Origin: Climacteris rufus
Taxonomy: Eukaryota > Chordata > Aves > Passeriformes > Climacteridae
Reading direction: 5' to 3'
Length of the DNA stretch: 64,000 nucleotides
NCBI GenBank assembly: GCA_013398175.1
Contig: VZRZ01003220.1
Location: 182,425 to 246,424, forward strand
Below the pieces are notes generated by a model. That model saw only the letters and a list, made by a program, of their open reading frames with translations, was not told where the DNA came from and made no database searches. Position 1 is the first letter of the stretch. Each line of letters opens with the position of its first letter. The translations under genes and the position numbers were made by a program. This document shows positions 12,986 to 25,411 of the stretch, piece after piece.

Positions 12986-15900
12986 CAGAGGTCAGGCTGT
13001 TTATTTCATGTGGTGGAGCTGTGAAATGCTGGTGCTGACTAATGCTCAGCTCCTCTGAACATCCTGCAGTAATCCCCTGTCTCCCCTGAGGATGTGGAGC
13101 AGCGAGCATGCAACAGCAGCTCCGTGTGCTGCTGGCTCAGGAGCCCATTGGAGGTGTCTTGTCCCCCTGCCCCTGGAAAAAATCTGCTTTCTCTCCCTAC
13201 AGCCAGCATCTCTAATTCCCTGCAGGTTTATCAGTGGGCAAGCATTTCTTTCAGTAGCAGTTCATAGAACTGGATGTAGTAAAACCCAAGATGCAATCAG
13301 TTCTGCTAACAGGGGGATTGATGTGCTCTGCTTTCCAGCACTTGGGCTATCATTTTTTTTCCATAATGACTTGCATAGTAAGTTCTTTTTGCACATCATT
13401 AATTATGAATGATGATAGTAATGATGATAGAGGGAAATTAAGATTAGCTGGGATGTGGGTGTGGCTGTGAGTGGGAAGAGCTGTTTGTGTGGTGTGTCTG
13501 TGGTAGGTGGGATGTTCTCTGGAGTGACCCGAGTTTGAATCTCCCTTCACAGGAGAGCGTAGGCTTTGTGCATTATTTATTGAAGAAAATGCGTAATCAG
13601 GCCTGGTTTTCTATTTCTGGCTTAAAGCAACAAGACCTCCACAGCAAAGGTAACCTTCCAGAGCTCCAAATGCAAAAGGCAGTGCTAGGGCTGCTTCCAA
13701 GTCTGGTTTTTCTGTGTTTTGTTGCACACAATCTGTTTCTCTATACAAATCACAGAAGTATTTCTGCCTCTTAAAATGTGAATTTCCTCCCTCAGTGGCT
13801 GCAGGGGAAATGGTTAAAGCATGGCACAACTCTCCTCCTTAAAGACCTAGAGTGAGGATGGCACTAATGCTGCCTGTCATCTGATTTGTAGATTCCTTAA
13901 TTTATGGGAACAGCTTACCTGAAGCGAGCTCCATCCAGTGTACTTGGAAGATTTTGGAAGCTGTTGACTACAGCTTTAAGCTGGAGCCTCTTCAGGGAAA
14001 GGCTTTTTAGCCTGGAATGCAGTGGATCTGACAGCCCATCCTGGTTATGATGAGAGGAGATGGAAGGACTTGCTTCTTTATAAGCTGCTTAGATCAGAAA
14101 CAAAGCTGATGGGCTGAGTGCCACCTTTATGTTTTGCCATATGCTGCTACTCCTCGATGTTATTTGCTACTGGCACTTATTGTATAGAATTAAAAATACT
14201 CTCTTTAAAAGGCAGTGTCTGGGGGAATATTTTCTGACTCAGGAGGAGAAGAGACAAACAGCTCCATATGAACCCTTGCAGGGGAGGAAGTGACTGTATT
14301 TGGAGGTATAATCAAGTATGTTAAAAGAAAAAATCATTATTGCACTGGGCAGGCAGCTGCCCAGCATCAAAATTTGGCTGGTGCTATCTGTGACCTTATA
14401 GGAGCGTGTCTTGGACCGTGGCTGCCTTTTCCATGCTGGCAATGGGCTGCAGCAGGGATGGGTGAGTCACTGGAAATTGGGAATGCCTTCTGATGGCATC
14501 CTATTGAACGGGCCTACATAGTGCTCATCTTGGCTTTCAGTGTTCAGCTGAACCCCAGGGAGCTGAGGAGTCTCACATGGAAAGGACTTGGATGGGTTTC
14601 CAAGCTGTAATGAAAAGAAAACTGAAATTGCAGGTTTGCTGACGCTGCTTCAGTAATGAGACCGTGAGAGGGATGAGGGAAAAAGAGCTTTTGCTTACCC
14701 AAGGATGGAGTAGGAGCAAACTGCAATATCCAGTGTATTTTCCAGTTCCCTGGGGACACTGGTGTGTGTGAAGGAGTGGCTCCTCATATTCCATGGCTGA
14801 TGGGGAGAACAGGAGAGTGCAGAAGGGAAAAACCTTTGCTCTTCCCACTGCTGTCTCCTGTTCCAAACATGAAAGAGTGTGGCTCTGCTGGATATCACAG
14901 GTGTTATTAAATCAGGGAAACAAGTTCACCAGAGATTGTTGTTAACCTGCTCTTGTCATCTTGGGTTGAATCTGAAGGCACTGGAGTGCCTGGAGCTGTA
15001 GAAAATGCAGTGGAGCACTCTTCAAATTCATCACCAAGTTTGGCATAACTTATTGCCACAAACTAATTCCCATTGTCCTTTCAGAGACCTTTTGTACATA
15101 ACTGGTGGAAATAAAATAGCAGCCAGATTCTTGCTGGCAGGTTTAACTTGCATAATTAGGCACTACCTCCCCCCCAAAATAATATTCAAATAAGCTGAGC
15201 AATCTAAAACCCTTTTGGCTTCAGGGCACAGTCATGAGATGTGTGGGTGTTCTTATTTCCCCTGTATTTTAATAAGAAAATGGTTGAGAAGGTGTTTATC
15301 AGGGTTGAAGGGCATCTCCACCAAAGTCAGGACATCTTCTGGGGCTTTCCAGAGGTCAGTTCGTGCTGAAAAGTTTTCCTTTTGGTCAAGCAGCCTCATT
15401 AAAAGCCTTGCAAAGGAGGAAAGAAATGGGGCCTTGGGACTGAGCTGCTGTCTCAGGTGTAGCTCAGGGCCAATTTGTGGGAACTGTGGTAATGAGGAAC
15501 AAGTAAATGACACAGGAATCACTTTTGTGCTGTCTCTGTTGAATGTTTTCTTTGTGCTGAGAGAAGTGCAAACTGTTGCCTTACCTTTTCCCCTGAAAGT
15601 TAACATTCCTGTAGCAGCTGGGAAAGAAAGCCATAAAATCAGGGCCTTTGCAGGAGAACTGGAGATTTTGGCTGCACTGTAGCCTGTGTAATGAGATGAT
15701 AGCATATGTTGTGAAGTTGCCCTACATAAATGTATAAAGAGAGAACTTTATTTTCTGAAAGCCATCCCTTGGGATATGCGAATGCACGGTGTTAGTCAAA
15801 TACACTGCTAAAATTGTCCACAAGCCCACACCAGGATAATTCAGTGTGTGCTCCTGTGTTTCCCATGCTACACAAGCTGCTTTATGAATATCTCAGAGCC

Positions 15901-15993
15901 CATTGTTTGGGCACTGCTGTGTGGTGTGTGTGCCTGTCTCAAGGTATGTGGGGTTGATCCCAAGGGTGACAGGCCCTGGGAGTGGCTCCAAGA

Positions 15994-16035
15994 GGCTGCA
16001 GTAGTGCTGGCACAGGCTGCAGTGGTGCTGGCACA
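15994..16035. repeat. Tandem duplication, 21-bp unit x2
   Basis: GGCTGCAGTAGTGCTGGCAC followed by A, then the same unit with one change (GTAG to GTGG). Confidence 0.9.
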
Positions 16036-16175
16036 GGGCAGCTCGGATGGAAACCTGCTGTGGTGGCTGTCCCCCTGTGTGCAGGTCATTCAGAGCACGA
16101 GCAGTGGGTGCAGAGGGATAAAGGTGCTATGGACAGGACAGCTGTGCACCAGAGCAAAGCTTAAAGCTCAGCTTG

Positions 16176-16518
16176 TTCCCATGCCCATGGGCAGGGACAC
16201 CTCCCACCATCCCAGGCTGCTCCAAGCCCCAGCCTGGCCTTGGGCACTGCCAGGGATGGAGCAGCCCCAGCTTCTCTGGGCACCCTGTGCCAGGGCCTGC
16301 CCACCCTCCCAGGGAACAATTCCTCCCCAATATCCCACCCAATCCTGCCCTCTGGCACTGGGAAACCATTCCCTGTGTCCTGCCCCTCCAGGCCTTTTTC
16401 CAGAGTCCCTCTCCAATACTTTCTTAGCCCCTTTAGGCTCTGGAAGGGGCTCTAAGGTCTCCTTGGAGCCTTCTCTTTTCCAGGCTGAATAACCCCCCCT
16501 GTCTCAGCTGAGAGGCTG
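16176..16518 (-). mobile_element. CR1-type LINE 3' fragment
   Basis: The + strand reads CCCATGGGCAGGGACACC, GCCTTGGGCACTGCCAGG, CTCTGGGCACCCTGTGCCAG, then TCCTTGGAGCCTTCTC and TTTTCCAGGCTGAATAACCC. This is the complement of a classical avian CR1 tail. The extreme 3' end (octamer repeats) is missing at the left edge and the 5' part is truncated. Confidence 0.88.
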
Positions 16519-19500
16519 AGATCTTTTAGCTGCTGACAGCAGCTGGCATTAATTTGTGTGAAATGCCCTGGATGGACTTGCACACATGTTGGGAAGTCAA
16601 ATTGAAGAGCTTCCTGCCAAAGACACTTGGATATAGATAGGTTCTCTAATGATGGGTCTAAAAAATGTTCAATCAAGCTTTATAGCAGTGTTGTCTGAGC
16701 TAGCTTAGCTCTCAGCTTTATTAACAAGAATGTTCTGTGGCCTGGAGTGCTGTGCACTGTGGAGATTTGGAAAAAGAAATCTCTTGTAAATATTTCCAGA
16801 GAAATCCATGCTTTTGTTCTTCCCCTGTAGCCGTGTTGCAGAATGCTGTCTTCTTTTTCACAGCTATTGATTGAAGTATTTTGGTGTCTTTGCTACTCCA
16901 TTTAAAGCCATAGTAAAAAGATGCTGGAAATAACTCTTTTTAAAAAGCAGCTTGTTCCGTGTTGGTTTTTTTTTTCTGCACTGCCTACCCAAGAAAATTT
17001 TACATCAGAGCTGTAGCAGGCTTGGGTTTGATAGAAAGAATAGTGGCAGCTCCAGGCAGTAGTTAGTCACTGTCTGAGGAGCCATGAAAGGGTCTGTGAT
17101 CCTCAGACATGTGCTGTGGTCGTGTTGTTCCTGTTGTCCTGCTTACTCGACCTTTGACCAAACATCTCTCTGGGAATTATTTTAAAGACAGAAAAATTCT
17201 GGACTTTTTTTTTGGAGCAGGCCTGTGAATTTTGTTGGCATAAAAAAAGCCTGTGGTGGTTGGAAAGGCTGCACTTGCACAGGAAGGTGATGTAAACCCT
17301 CCTGCTCTTCTCTGCTCAGAACAAGCAGGTGGCACTTAAATACACCCAGGGGAATGCAGCCCTGAAGGTGGCTCTGAGTATTCTGTAAATAAACACCTTC
17401 ATTCCCTCTGCCACTGTTCATGTTGCATTTTTGATGCTTTTCTGGAGGAGGTAAAATGACCTGAGTGAAATGACTCAAGGAACTTTAATTACTTTAATAC
17501 CTGAAGCTTGGTTTTGGAGATTAGCCCTGGCTGTGAGGGCAGTAGGACTGTCCCTGTTTAGGAGTAGGGATAGGTGATGCCCAGAGTCTCAAACACCATG
17601 GAAAGGAATTGATGGAATTCACTGAGACTTTCTCACCACAGCCTTCATTATCATATTGCTGTGGAAAAGATGTGTACCTCCACATTTTATTAGGGAAAAA
17701 AAAATAGGCTTAATATTAGAAGTCGTGCTTCATGCAACTGCTGGCTGACATTAAGGAATTGAGGTTAATTAAGGGAGTGAGAGAAATTCTGAGGCTGCTC
17801 CTTGTCTGAAACACAGATGCCCTGATGGGATAATAAAACCCTGCTACTTTCTGGTACAGCAAAGCAGGGAAGTCGTGTGATGTAAAAATAGTCATAGGAG
17901 ATGGGAACAAAGAGGAGATGTCTGTCTTGCCTGCTCCTCAGAGCGTGGAGATGAGCAGAAACCTGCAGGATCTCTAATAAATAGGTTGGTTGGGGTGGGT
18001 TTTTTTAGCTCTTTGTTGTGATTGAAATCTTTCTCTGGTGGCTTTATCAGTTCTGCTGTGCTCTGCAAAGGAAAATGCTTTTCTTCCACTGATCTCATCC
18101 CCCTGGGATGAGAAGGAGCAGCACAGCCTTGAGGATCCCTGCTGCATGAGAGCTCCTGCTCAGGTAGGAGTCATGTCCTGGGATCCCTTGTTCTCCACCA
18201 TTCACCTGCCTGCACGTCATTCCTGAAAATCTATAACTGGAGGATAAATCCAAGCTCTAAATTGAGAGATATAATTGTTAACAGAGACAATTACAGCAGG
18301 AGTGGTGTGGGCCTGGAGTAATGAATGTGGTTTTTTCCCTTTCCCTGAGACTGCATGGGAAATCCACTGTTTTGTGCCAGGCAGGCTGTGGAAACACCTC
18401 TGGGGGTGGAGAGGGAGCTCTGTGAAGTTCCTAAACAGTGTCGTGCTGCAGGTTCTGCTGCTCTGTGTGTGCTGAGCTCGTGGGGTTCAGGGTGTTCGGT
18501 ACCGACCCAGATTTTCTCTCTGTCTATCAAAATCAGTAGTTGAAAGGCAGGTGATTGTCTGAGTCAATTTATGCTTCAGAGATGATCCTGAAAAAAAATG
18601 AGGAAGACAGTATTTTCTTAGATGTTGTCACAAGAGGCTGCAGCTTGTTCTTCCCTCTTTTGCACATCCACAAACCAGAATGTCGTGTCCTGCACCCTGG
18701 GAATCTCCCACCTTGCTACTCCATTTTTACCAAGCAAGAGAGGGGCTGTGTTTTCATTCACGAGCCAGGTAGGACTGAATGTTTGGAGAGCTTCAGTAAA
18801 ACCTTTTGATTGCTGTTTGCTCTGAGCTTGCAAATCAGTTTATTTCTGGCTGCTCTTCCAAGCCCTGCCACCTCCACAAACCGAAAGCACGGCTGTCCGA
18901 GGGGGATGAAATTGTGAGCACACAGTGGGCACTGGATCTCTCCCCACTCCCTACGTGCTCTAAAGCTCAGTGGTGAACGTGCCAGAGCACTGGGAACAGC
19001 TTGTAAGCAAAGCTGGAGAGCTGGGGAGATTTTTTTATACATTTATGTGGTGTTGCTCAGGAAGATTTTTAATGTGTAGTGTCATTAAGGGAGGTTTGCC
19101 ATGCAACCTTTGGAGTTAAATGCAGGAGCTCTCCCCTCTCCTCATGTGCTGTTGATATCCCCTGGCACAGATGAAGGGCACTGCTGGAAAAGTGCTCCCT
19201 CAGCTGTGCCATAGCCTGGGAGCTGCTCTCTTTAGGGAAATCATCTAGCAGAGCCTTGGGGGAAGAGTGAGGCCAGGAGTGTGTTTACTTTTCCTCTGAT
19301 GTAGAGACAGGAATGATCTCATTGTAGAGCATCTGCATTTTTCTTATTCATACTGTGAACATGAATTTTTCACTGAAGAGACACATTATTTCTTGGGAAG
19401 AATGATTAAAAGTCTTCTAGTTCTTTCCTGCCTCCCAAGCAATTTTTTGTGTGTGGTATCCCACATGTGGCCGACGTTTACTCATCTATCAGTTTCACTC

Positions 19501-20765
19501 ATTTATCAGTGTCCTGCTGTTCTCCCTGGGTGTTCAGAAAATGAAGTATATAACAGGATATTGGATAAATAGACTGAGCAGAATATGCCCGAGTCTAATA
19601 AACAAGTTTCAATTGGAAAATAGACTTTTGTGTTTGGTCTGCAGCTGAAGGCTGATTTTCCAAATGAGTTTATTGAAATAACTCCCAGTCCAAATGTTGC
19701 ACCTTCATTTAAACCTAATTTCACCCCTGCCCTTCTGTAGCTCTGGGCTGTGGCTGCAATAGGGGTGCAAAGTTGCATTCTCAGTTTCCTTCCCTATAAC
19801 CACTTGGGTTCCCCATCGAGAGGTGCTGAGCTCTGTGGTTTGTGTGAGCACCCTGGGCACATCTGCAGCGAAAACTTCAGCCCTAAAAATTCAGGGGGTA
19901 AGTTTAGGGTACCAGGTGTGGTGGAGCTGCCAGCTTGGGCAGGAGGGCAAGTTCCTCTGAGCTTCAGCACTGGAACCAAATCCTGATGTGAAGAACATTC
20001 ATGTGCTTCAAAACATTGGTGGATCAAAAAAGAAGTCCTGACTTCTGAGTTTGTGTTGGTGAAAATGTTGTTGTTCCATGAACATAAACCCTTACCCACC
20101 GTGTAGCCCTGGCACCTGCACTTAGCTGGAACAGATACCAAGCCCAAATAAATACAAAGCATTAATACAGAATAAATTACTTGCAGAGTGCAGTGTGTTG
20201 CTACCCAGTTGATGCCAGCCCATGGAGCCTTGTTTGTGTCTCATGGAACAGCATCTGCAGGAACAGTAATGCTTGTTCAATCCTCCCGTTGGAAAAAAAA
20301 GGCTTCTGAGGAGAGCAGGAATGTTTGAGAGAGAGTAAAAGCTGCAGGAGCTTTCTGTTTAGTCTAAAGTTTGGTGTTTTTTTAGTTAAAACGCTTGTTT
20401 GTGTTTCAGAACTGAAGCACTCTGCCCCCCCATCCCAATTTCTGAATGTAGTTAAAACCACTGATTTCTCAAGCTTGACTGTTTTCGTTTTTTCAAGGAC
20501 GAGACATCTGTTGGAACAGACAAAAACACCAAACCCGTGTGGGGTCTTTAATGTAGTCTCCATAATTAGTTCCAGTGCTTAGATGATGTTGCATTGACAG
20601 ATGCTCCAGACTAAAAAGAACGAGCTCTTAGCACATCCCCAAGATTTCATTCTGCAGCAATAGCCACAGGAGAAGCGTCTGGCTGCAGCAGAAGAGCAGG
20701 ATGATTTCTGCAGGAGCAGCTCAGCGTTAATGCACTTAAGGAAACTCATCTTCACAGGGAAGAAT
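16519..20765. other. Intron 1 block without recognised gene
   Basis: No repeat family or exon recognised. The open frames here are short and lack coding character. Confidence 0.55.
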
Positions 20766-20767
20766 TA

Positions 20768-20773
20768 TTTATT
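20768..20773 (-). promoter_or_regulatory. Candidate poly(A) signal AATAAA for the - strand exon
   Basis: TTTATT on the + strand (AATAAA on -) lies 58 nt downstream of the candidate stop codon, a typical distance for a short 3' UTR. Confidence 0.3.
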
Positions 20774-20830
20774 TAGCAAGATGAGTGAGTGCAGAGAGTC
20801 TCGAAGGGTTAATAATTTTAGGCTGATTTT

Positions 20831-21020
20831 TCAAAGTCCATCTGGGCCGTAGAAATAGGGAAACCACTTGTGTGGGAAGAATTTCTGCATCTTTTTAGGG
20901 TGGGCAAGTTGTTGCAGCGGCACACCACCCCACTGCTTTGTCAACACTCCCTTCTGTATGGCAGAGTAGAGGAATTTGTAGTAGAATTCCCAAACCGCGG
21001 CCGCAGCTCCTGTCCCGGAG
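20831..21020 (-). CDS. Candidate terminal exon of an unrecognised - strand gene
   Basis: On the - strand a 23-nt C/T tract (complement of 21029-21051) leads to CTGCACAG at 21028-21021. After it, 62 codons stay open to TGA (complement of 20831-20833). The translation is aromatic- and lysine-rich, with almost no Ser or Arg; it includes WEFYYKFLYSAIQKG and ends FFPHKWFPYFYGPDGL. An AATAAA follows 58 nt after the stop. The frame has a 2-nt split codon at its start, so an upstream exon is required. An ATG read through the pyrimidine tract (complement of 21056-21058) would give a 76-codon single-exon frame but looks intronic. I do not recognise the protein. Alternatives are a decayed retrocopy or a chance frame. 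Confidence 0.3.
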
Positions 21021-24000
21021 CTGTGCAGCAGGGAGGGAAGGGAAGGGAGGTGTTTCATCAAGGGGTTTGCTGCTCTGGACCCTGCTCATTCACTGGAAAT
21101 CCCTTTGTTTGTATTCATTGCACCTGTCAGGCGTTCTTCAGCTTGAATCAGAGCGGCTGGGCTGCTTGAAGACATCATCACACGCAGGGGTTTCCCAAAA
21201 CAGCCATTTTTGACATTATCTCGCTTTTCAAAGCCACTCAAACGTTGTGACCTATAGGCAGTGCAAGAGAAGAAAAGGGCACTGTTAATTAGATTACTGC
21301 CCGTCTGTATGTTAACACGGCTCTCTCTGTTGGCTCTGCATTACTGAGGATGTGTAGCAGAGATGAAATTATTTCTCTGTAACTCGCTGCTCAGCTGGGC
21401 TGCAGCCCCGTTCCTGCAGGTGAAATACGATTGTGTGTGATGTGAGACTGCCTGAAACACAAATCTGAGTCTCAGAGGGGGTGCAGGAATGAAGCAGTAT
21501 CACCTGCAGCCAGTGAATTACAGCATCTGCACCGAGCAATTACTTTAGAAATGTCACAAGTAGAGTGAGACTGTTTTCAAACTAGCTTGTACAGAATGTA
21601 CTGAGATTTCAGTTTCTCTGTGAGGGAATTTTTGGGTGCTCTGAACACCAGCCCAGGTCCTGGCGACTCAGCCAAGCCCTGCTGTGTTCAGACTCGGCTC
21701 TGGGGGTTCTCACCATCAATACCTGTGTGGTTTTGCACTGGAGTTGTAGGAAAGGCTGCTGGCCAGAGCTTTGTATTTATTTGCAGTGCTGTTTCAGGTT
21801 GAAGTTTACCAAAATTTCTTCCCTTGCTTGCCTTTAACAATGTTTCTCAGCGAGTGACCTGAGAGAGGAAATGAGGCAGAAGAAACACGTCCTTGGTTCA
21901 TCCTGCAAGCCCTGTGGAGGCTTTCTGGAATCCTTCCTCATTTATTTTGAGTACAAGGAGGATTTGAGACCTTTAAGCATCATTCCTCCAGAAATGTGGC
22001 ATCTAAAAGCAGCAGGTTACCTGGGGGCACCTGTCATGTTCCTTTTCCCCCAGTAAAACCCCCCTGTGGAAGCTGAGCAGCACTGAAGAGTTCCCTGTGT
22101 GATGTTTAGAGGTGAATGTGTGGGACACAATAATGCCTGTGCAGGTTGATGCTGCTTTCTTGGGTGCTGGTGGCACAGATGGTTTCAGCACTGAATTTCA
22201 GAGGATGCCACTGACTCCACAATTATTTGAGGTGTGAGTCCTACTGGAAAAGCGTGGTCTTGTAGCTGACACGAAAAGCAAAGAGTGAAATTCCTTAATT
22301 CTGCTCTGAAACACAGATGGTTTGCATTTCCTGCACATTGAACAGCAGGGCTTGGACTGGAGGAAGAGGGGAATGGTGTGGCATTAATTTTGGGTGCTTT
22401 TAACCCTAAACTTGGAGGGGGGAGCAAGCTCAAGGTGCTGCTTCTCTGCTGCTGAACTTCTTAAGAGGGATTTAATTTTGATTTGCTGATTGCAGCATTG
22501 AGAGCCCTTCTCCTGCCTAAGGGAGAGTTTAAATTAGACATTCGCAGAAAATGTGTGCAGGTTTCTGAGGAAATCTGAATTTGGCTGACAACTTGGGTTT
22601 ATTACTAAGGGATATTGGGATTCATGAGAAAAAAATGAGCTTGTGTGTGTGTCTTAGAGTGCTGATGTATTGCCTGGTCTCTAGGGTGAGTTTAACCTGC
22701 CCCTAAATTAATAGTGGAGCTTTTATTGAATTGAGTGTTCATAGTTTATTGGTCTTTGAGCAATGAGAAAACAAAGGTCTGACCCAGCCATGTGGCAATT
22801 TCTAGGGGGAAATTAAAAGTTGCCACTATGCCTTTTTGGAAGTGAAGTTAGAAAACTCTCCCTTTGTGGAGAAGGGAATGCTTCTAAACCCTTGATGCAA
22901 TATTTCAAGGCTTAATTTTTCTTAACTTTATTCAGTTGTAATTGAGAAGCTTCAGCCACCAGTTGGTGCTGCTTATGTGGTTCTCACAGGAACAAGCATG
23001 GATACAAAGAAAGATCTGCCAGAGGTGGTATGGTGCTTAAGCTGGTGAAGTTCCACCAATGCTGGCCTTAATTTTTGTTTGGAAAGAATTTATCCATCCC
23101 AGGTGTGAGCAGGGATGATGGGGTGTTTCTCATCTTCCAGCTGCAAGCAGGAAAAGCAGCAGCCATGTGGCAGCAAGTTGTATTGATTCCCTTATCTAGC
23201 TGATAACTCCCTGCAGGAAAAAAAGATGGATGAGCTCGAGTAAACCAGGGGACAACAGAGCACCACCGTGGGCAGGAGTTGGGAGGCAGCCCCTGTCAGC
23301 AGCAGCATGGTCTGAGGTCTCCTTAATTAAGGTAGTAAATTAAGGTGCATTTTACAGCAATGGCACTTGGGATTGATGTCATGTGCTTTTGTCAGCATCC
23401 TCTGCTCCAGGGAAACTTCCTCCCCAAAGCTTCCTCAGAGGGACAGTGCTGTGCAAACACTTCAGACCCATGGGAGATGGATGGTGCCTGCTGGCAGCAG
23501 AGACCTGACAGGGATAGAGCAGTGCCAGGGCTTAGTCCTGTTTAAAATGCAGTCACAAGAGGGGAGGTGAAGTGTGGATTCCTTGGGTTTCCTCTTGGCT
23601 GCAGTGCTGGGTGATTCTGGGTCAGACTTGCTTATCTCTCAGACCTCCAAGGTGTTTTGGAAATTAATGTGAAGGGTGAAGGATGGTGTGGGACTTGCTC
23701 AAGTCAAGATCAAGATGATGCTGACACACCAGATGTGGCAATGAAGGTGCCAGAGGAGGAGCAGTCCCCACAGGCAGAGTTGGGTGGTGTTGCACAGTCT
23801 GAGGGTTTGGATTGTGCAGAAATCCAAGTTTGGGAAGTGCAGAAAGCGTTGCCACACGAGCAGTGCTGCCCACAGCAGCATTGGCAAAGCACTGGGGTTT
23901 CTCCAGATGATGGAGGAGCTGTTGCTGATTTCTTAATCCCAGAGCAGTATGGGGTAAAAGCAGCACTTGGGATGGAGGCAGCTTGAGGTGGGAGTCCAGC

Positions 24001-25357
24001 TCCTCACATGCCTTGCTGTTCCCTTTGGCAAGCAGTGTTCATGTCAAAAAGGTTGCCAACCTGTTGTCAGAGTTGGCTTGGATGAGGAAATGCTTCCCTG
24101 CAGCAGCTCGTGTACAGTGCCTTGAGCCTTTGGGAGGGACTGAAGCAATCTTGTCCTTCTCATTGCCCTGCAGCTGGATTAATTTTCCACAATGCAAGAC
24201 TCTTGTGCTTTTAAAAAACAAAACAAACCCCCAAAGAATTTCAGCTTGTTCATTGATGGGGTCTGAACACATGTGCCTTCAGGTGAAATTGAGGAATTTC
24301 TCTATCTCTGAGGCTGTTCTGTGCTGAGATGAAAAAACCATGAAGTTCATAGTCTAGAATTGCTATTAAATAACTAATTTTTACAAAACAAGCCCTGAAG
24401 TCTTGTTGTTAACATGCTGTGTATCTCCACTGGCTGAGATCTTCAGACCCCCTGCCCACTGTAACCATTGCAAGACTTTTCCAGTGGCATCTCCTGACAG
24501 GATCCAGAACTCCCCTGAGGGATTGGACAGTTCAGTGCCAAGGTGGGAGGAATTTGGGCTGTTGGAGGGGCCTTGGCCATGGGTCAGCAGGGCCTGGCTG
24601 AGCTGCCAGGGCTCCTCGTGCTGCCTGGAGCACCAGCAGAAATTCCCTTAGGCCTGGCTTTTGCCCAAAATTAAAACCAGGAACAGCCATTCCTTGTTTT
24701 TTTAATCACAAGGCAGGTCAAGGCACATGGAAAATATTCCCTGTCAAAAGCAGAAGTCAGGCTTTGAATATTTCCTGGTAAGGATGCCTAAAGATGTATT
24801 TTTTTTTTGTGCATGTTCTCTTTATCTAGACCTAGATAACATCTTGATCTAGACCTATCTTTTGATGGAAAATAAACATAAGTTGTCTTAAGTGTGCCCA
24901 AGTCTATTTTAATTCCTATATTCTTGTAAATATTGAAATATAAACGTTTTAAAGGGGAGTTGCTTTTAAAATACAGGCTGGGACAAGGGATTGTATCTCC
25001 ATTAAGATCTCACCATTACAGCTTACCAGTCTGTAAAATTATATGCACCGTTTAAATATATTTTTTGCAAATGCAACAGAAAATACAGCTATTCCAAAGT
25101 TTTTGTCGTGTACAGGTGATTTTTCCTTTGTCTTGTGCAAAAAACCTTTTCTGACTTTTGTAATTTTTTTTTTTTTTGCTGGTGTGTGAAAATAGAATTT
25201 AGTAAGACACAAGTTTAAATTCCCTGTAAAAATCAAGGGCATATTGGAATGGATTTTTAGATCATTTAGACATGTGAAAGGCAAATAGGTTCACTTGTAT
25301 GAATTTTTGCTGCTTTTCCACTTGCATGGAAGTCAGACACAAGATCTCCAGTATTTC

Positions 25358-25411
25358 AGAGTCACAGAGGATTCTGAGTTGGAAGGGTCCCACAAGGATC
25401 ACCATTCCAGA
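25358..25411 (-). mobile_element. Probable CR1 3'-end remnant
   Basis: CAGAGTCACAGAGGATTCTG followed by AGTTGGAAGGGTCCCACAAG resembles the complement of the CR1 3' terminus (CAGAATCACAGAATGG, GGTTGGAAGGGACC). Only about 50 bp is recognisable. Confidence 0.45.

Larger units (their letters stand above)
11419..16175. other. Intron 1 block without recognised gene
   Basis: Single-copy-looking sequence. A small CpG cluster at 12917-12985 and a 21-bp tandem duplication at 15994-16035 stand out. At 15215-15705 long frames are open on both strands, but I recognise neither translation. Confidence 0.55.

Noticed and set aside
13919..14090. - strand donor CTTCAG|GTAAGC preceded by about 56 open codons
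   Set aside because: A good donor with a short open frame is expected by chance several times in a window this size. It lies downstream of the candidate - strand terminal exon, so it cannot feed it.
23657..23986. A 109-codon + strand frame with acidic composition
   Set aside because: No ATG at the start of the frame, no splice context, and the opposite strand is open in several frames over the same stretch.
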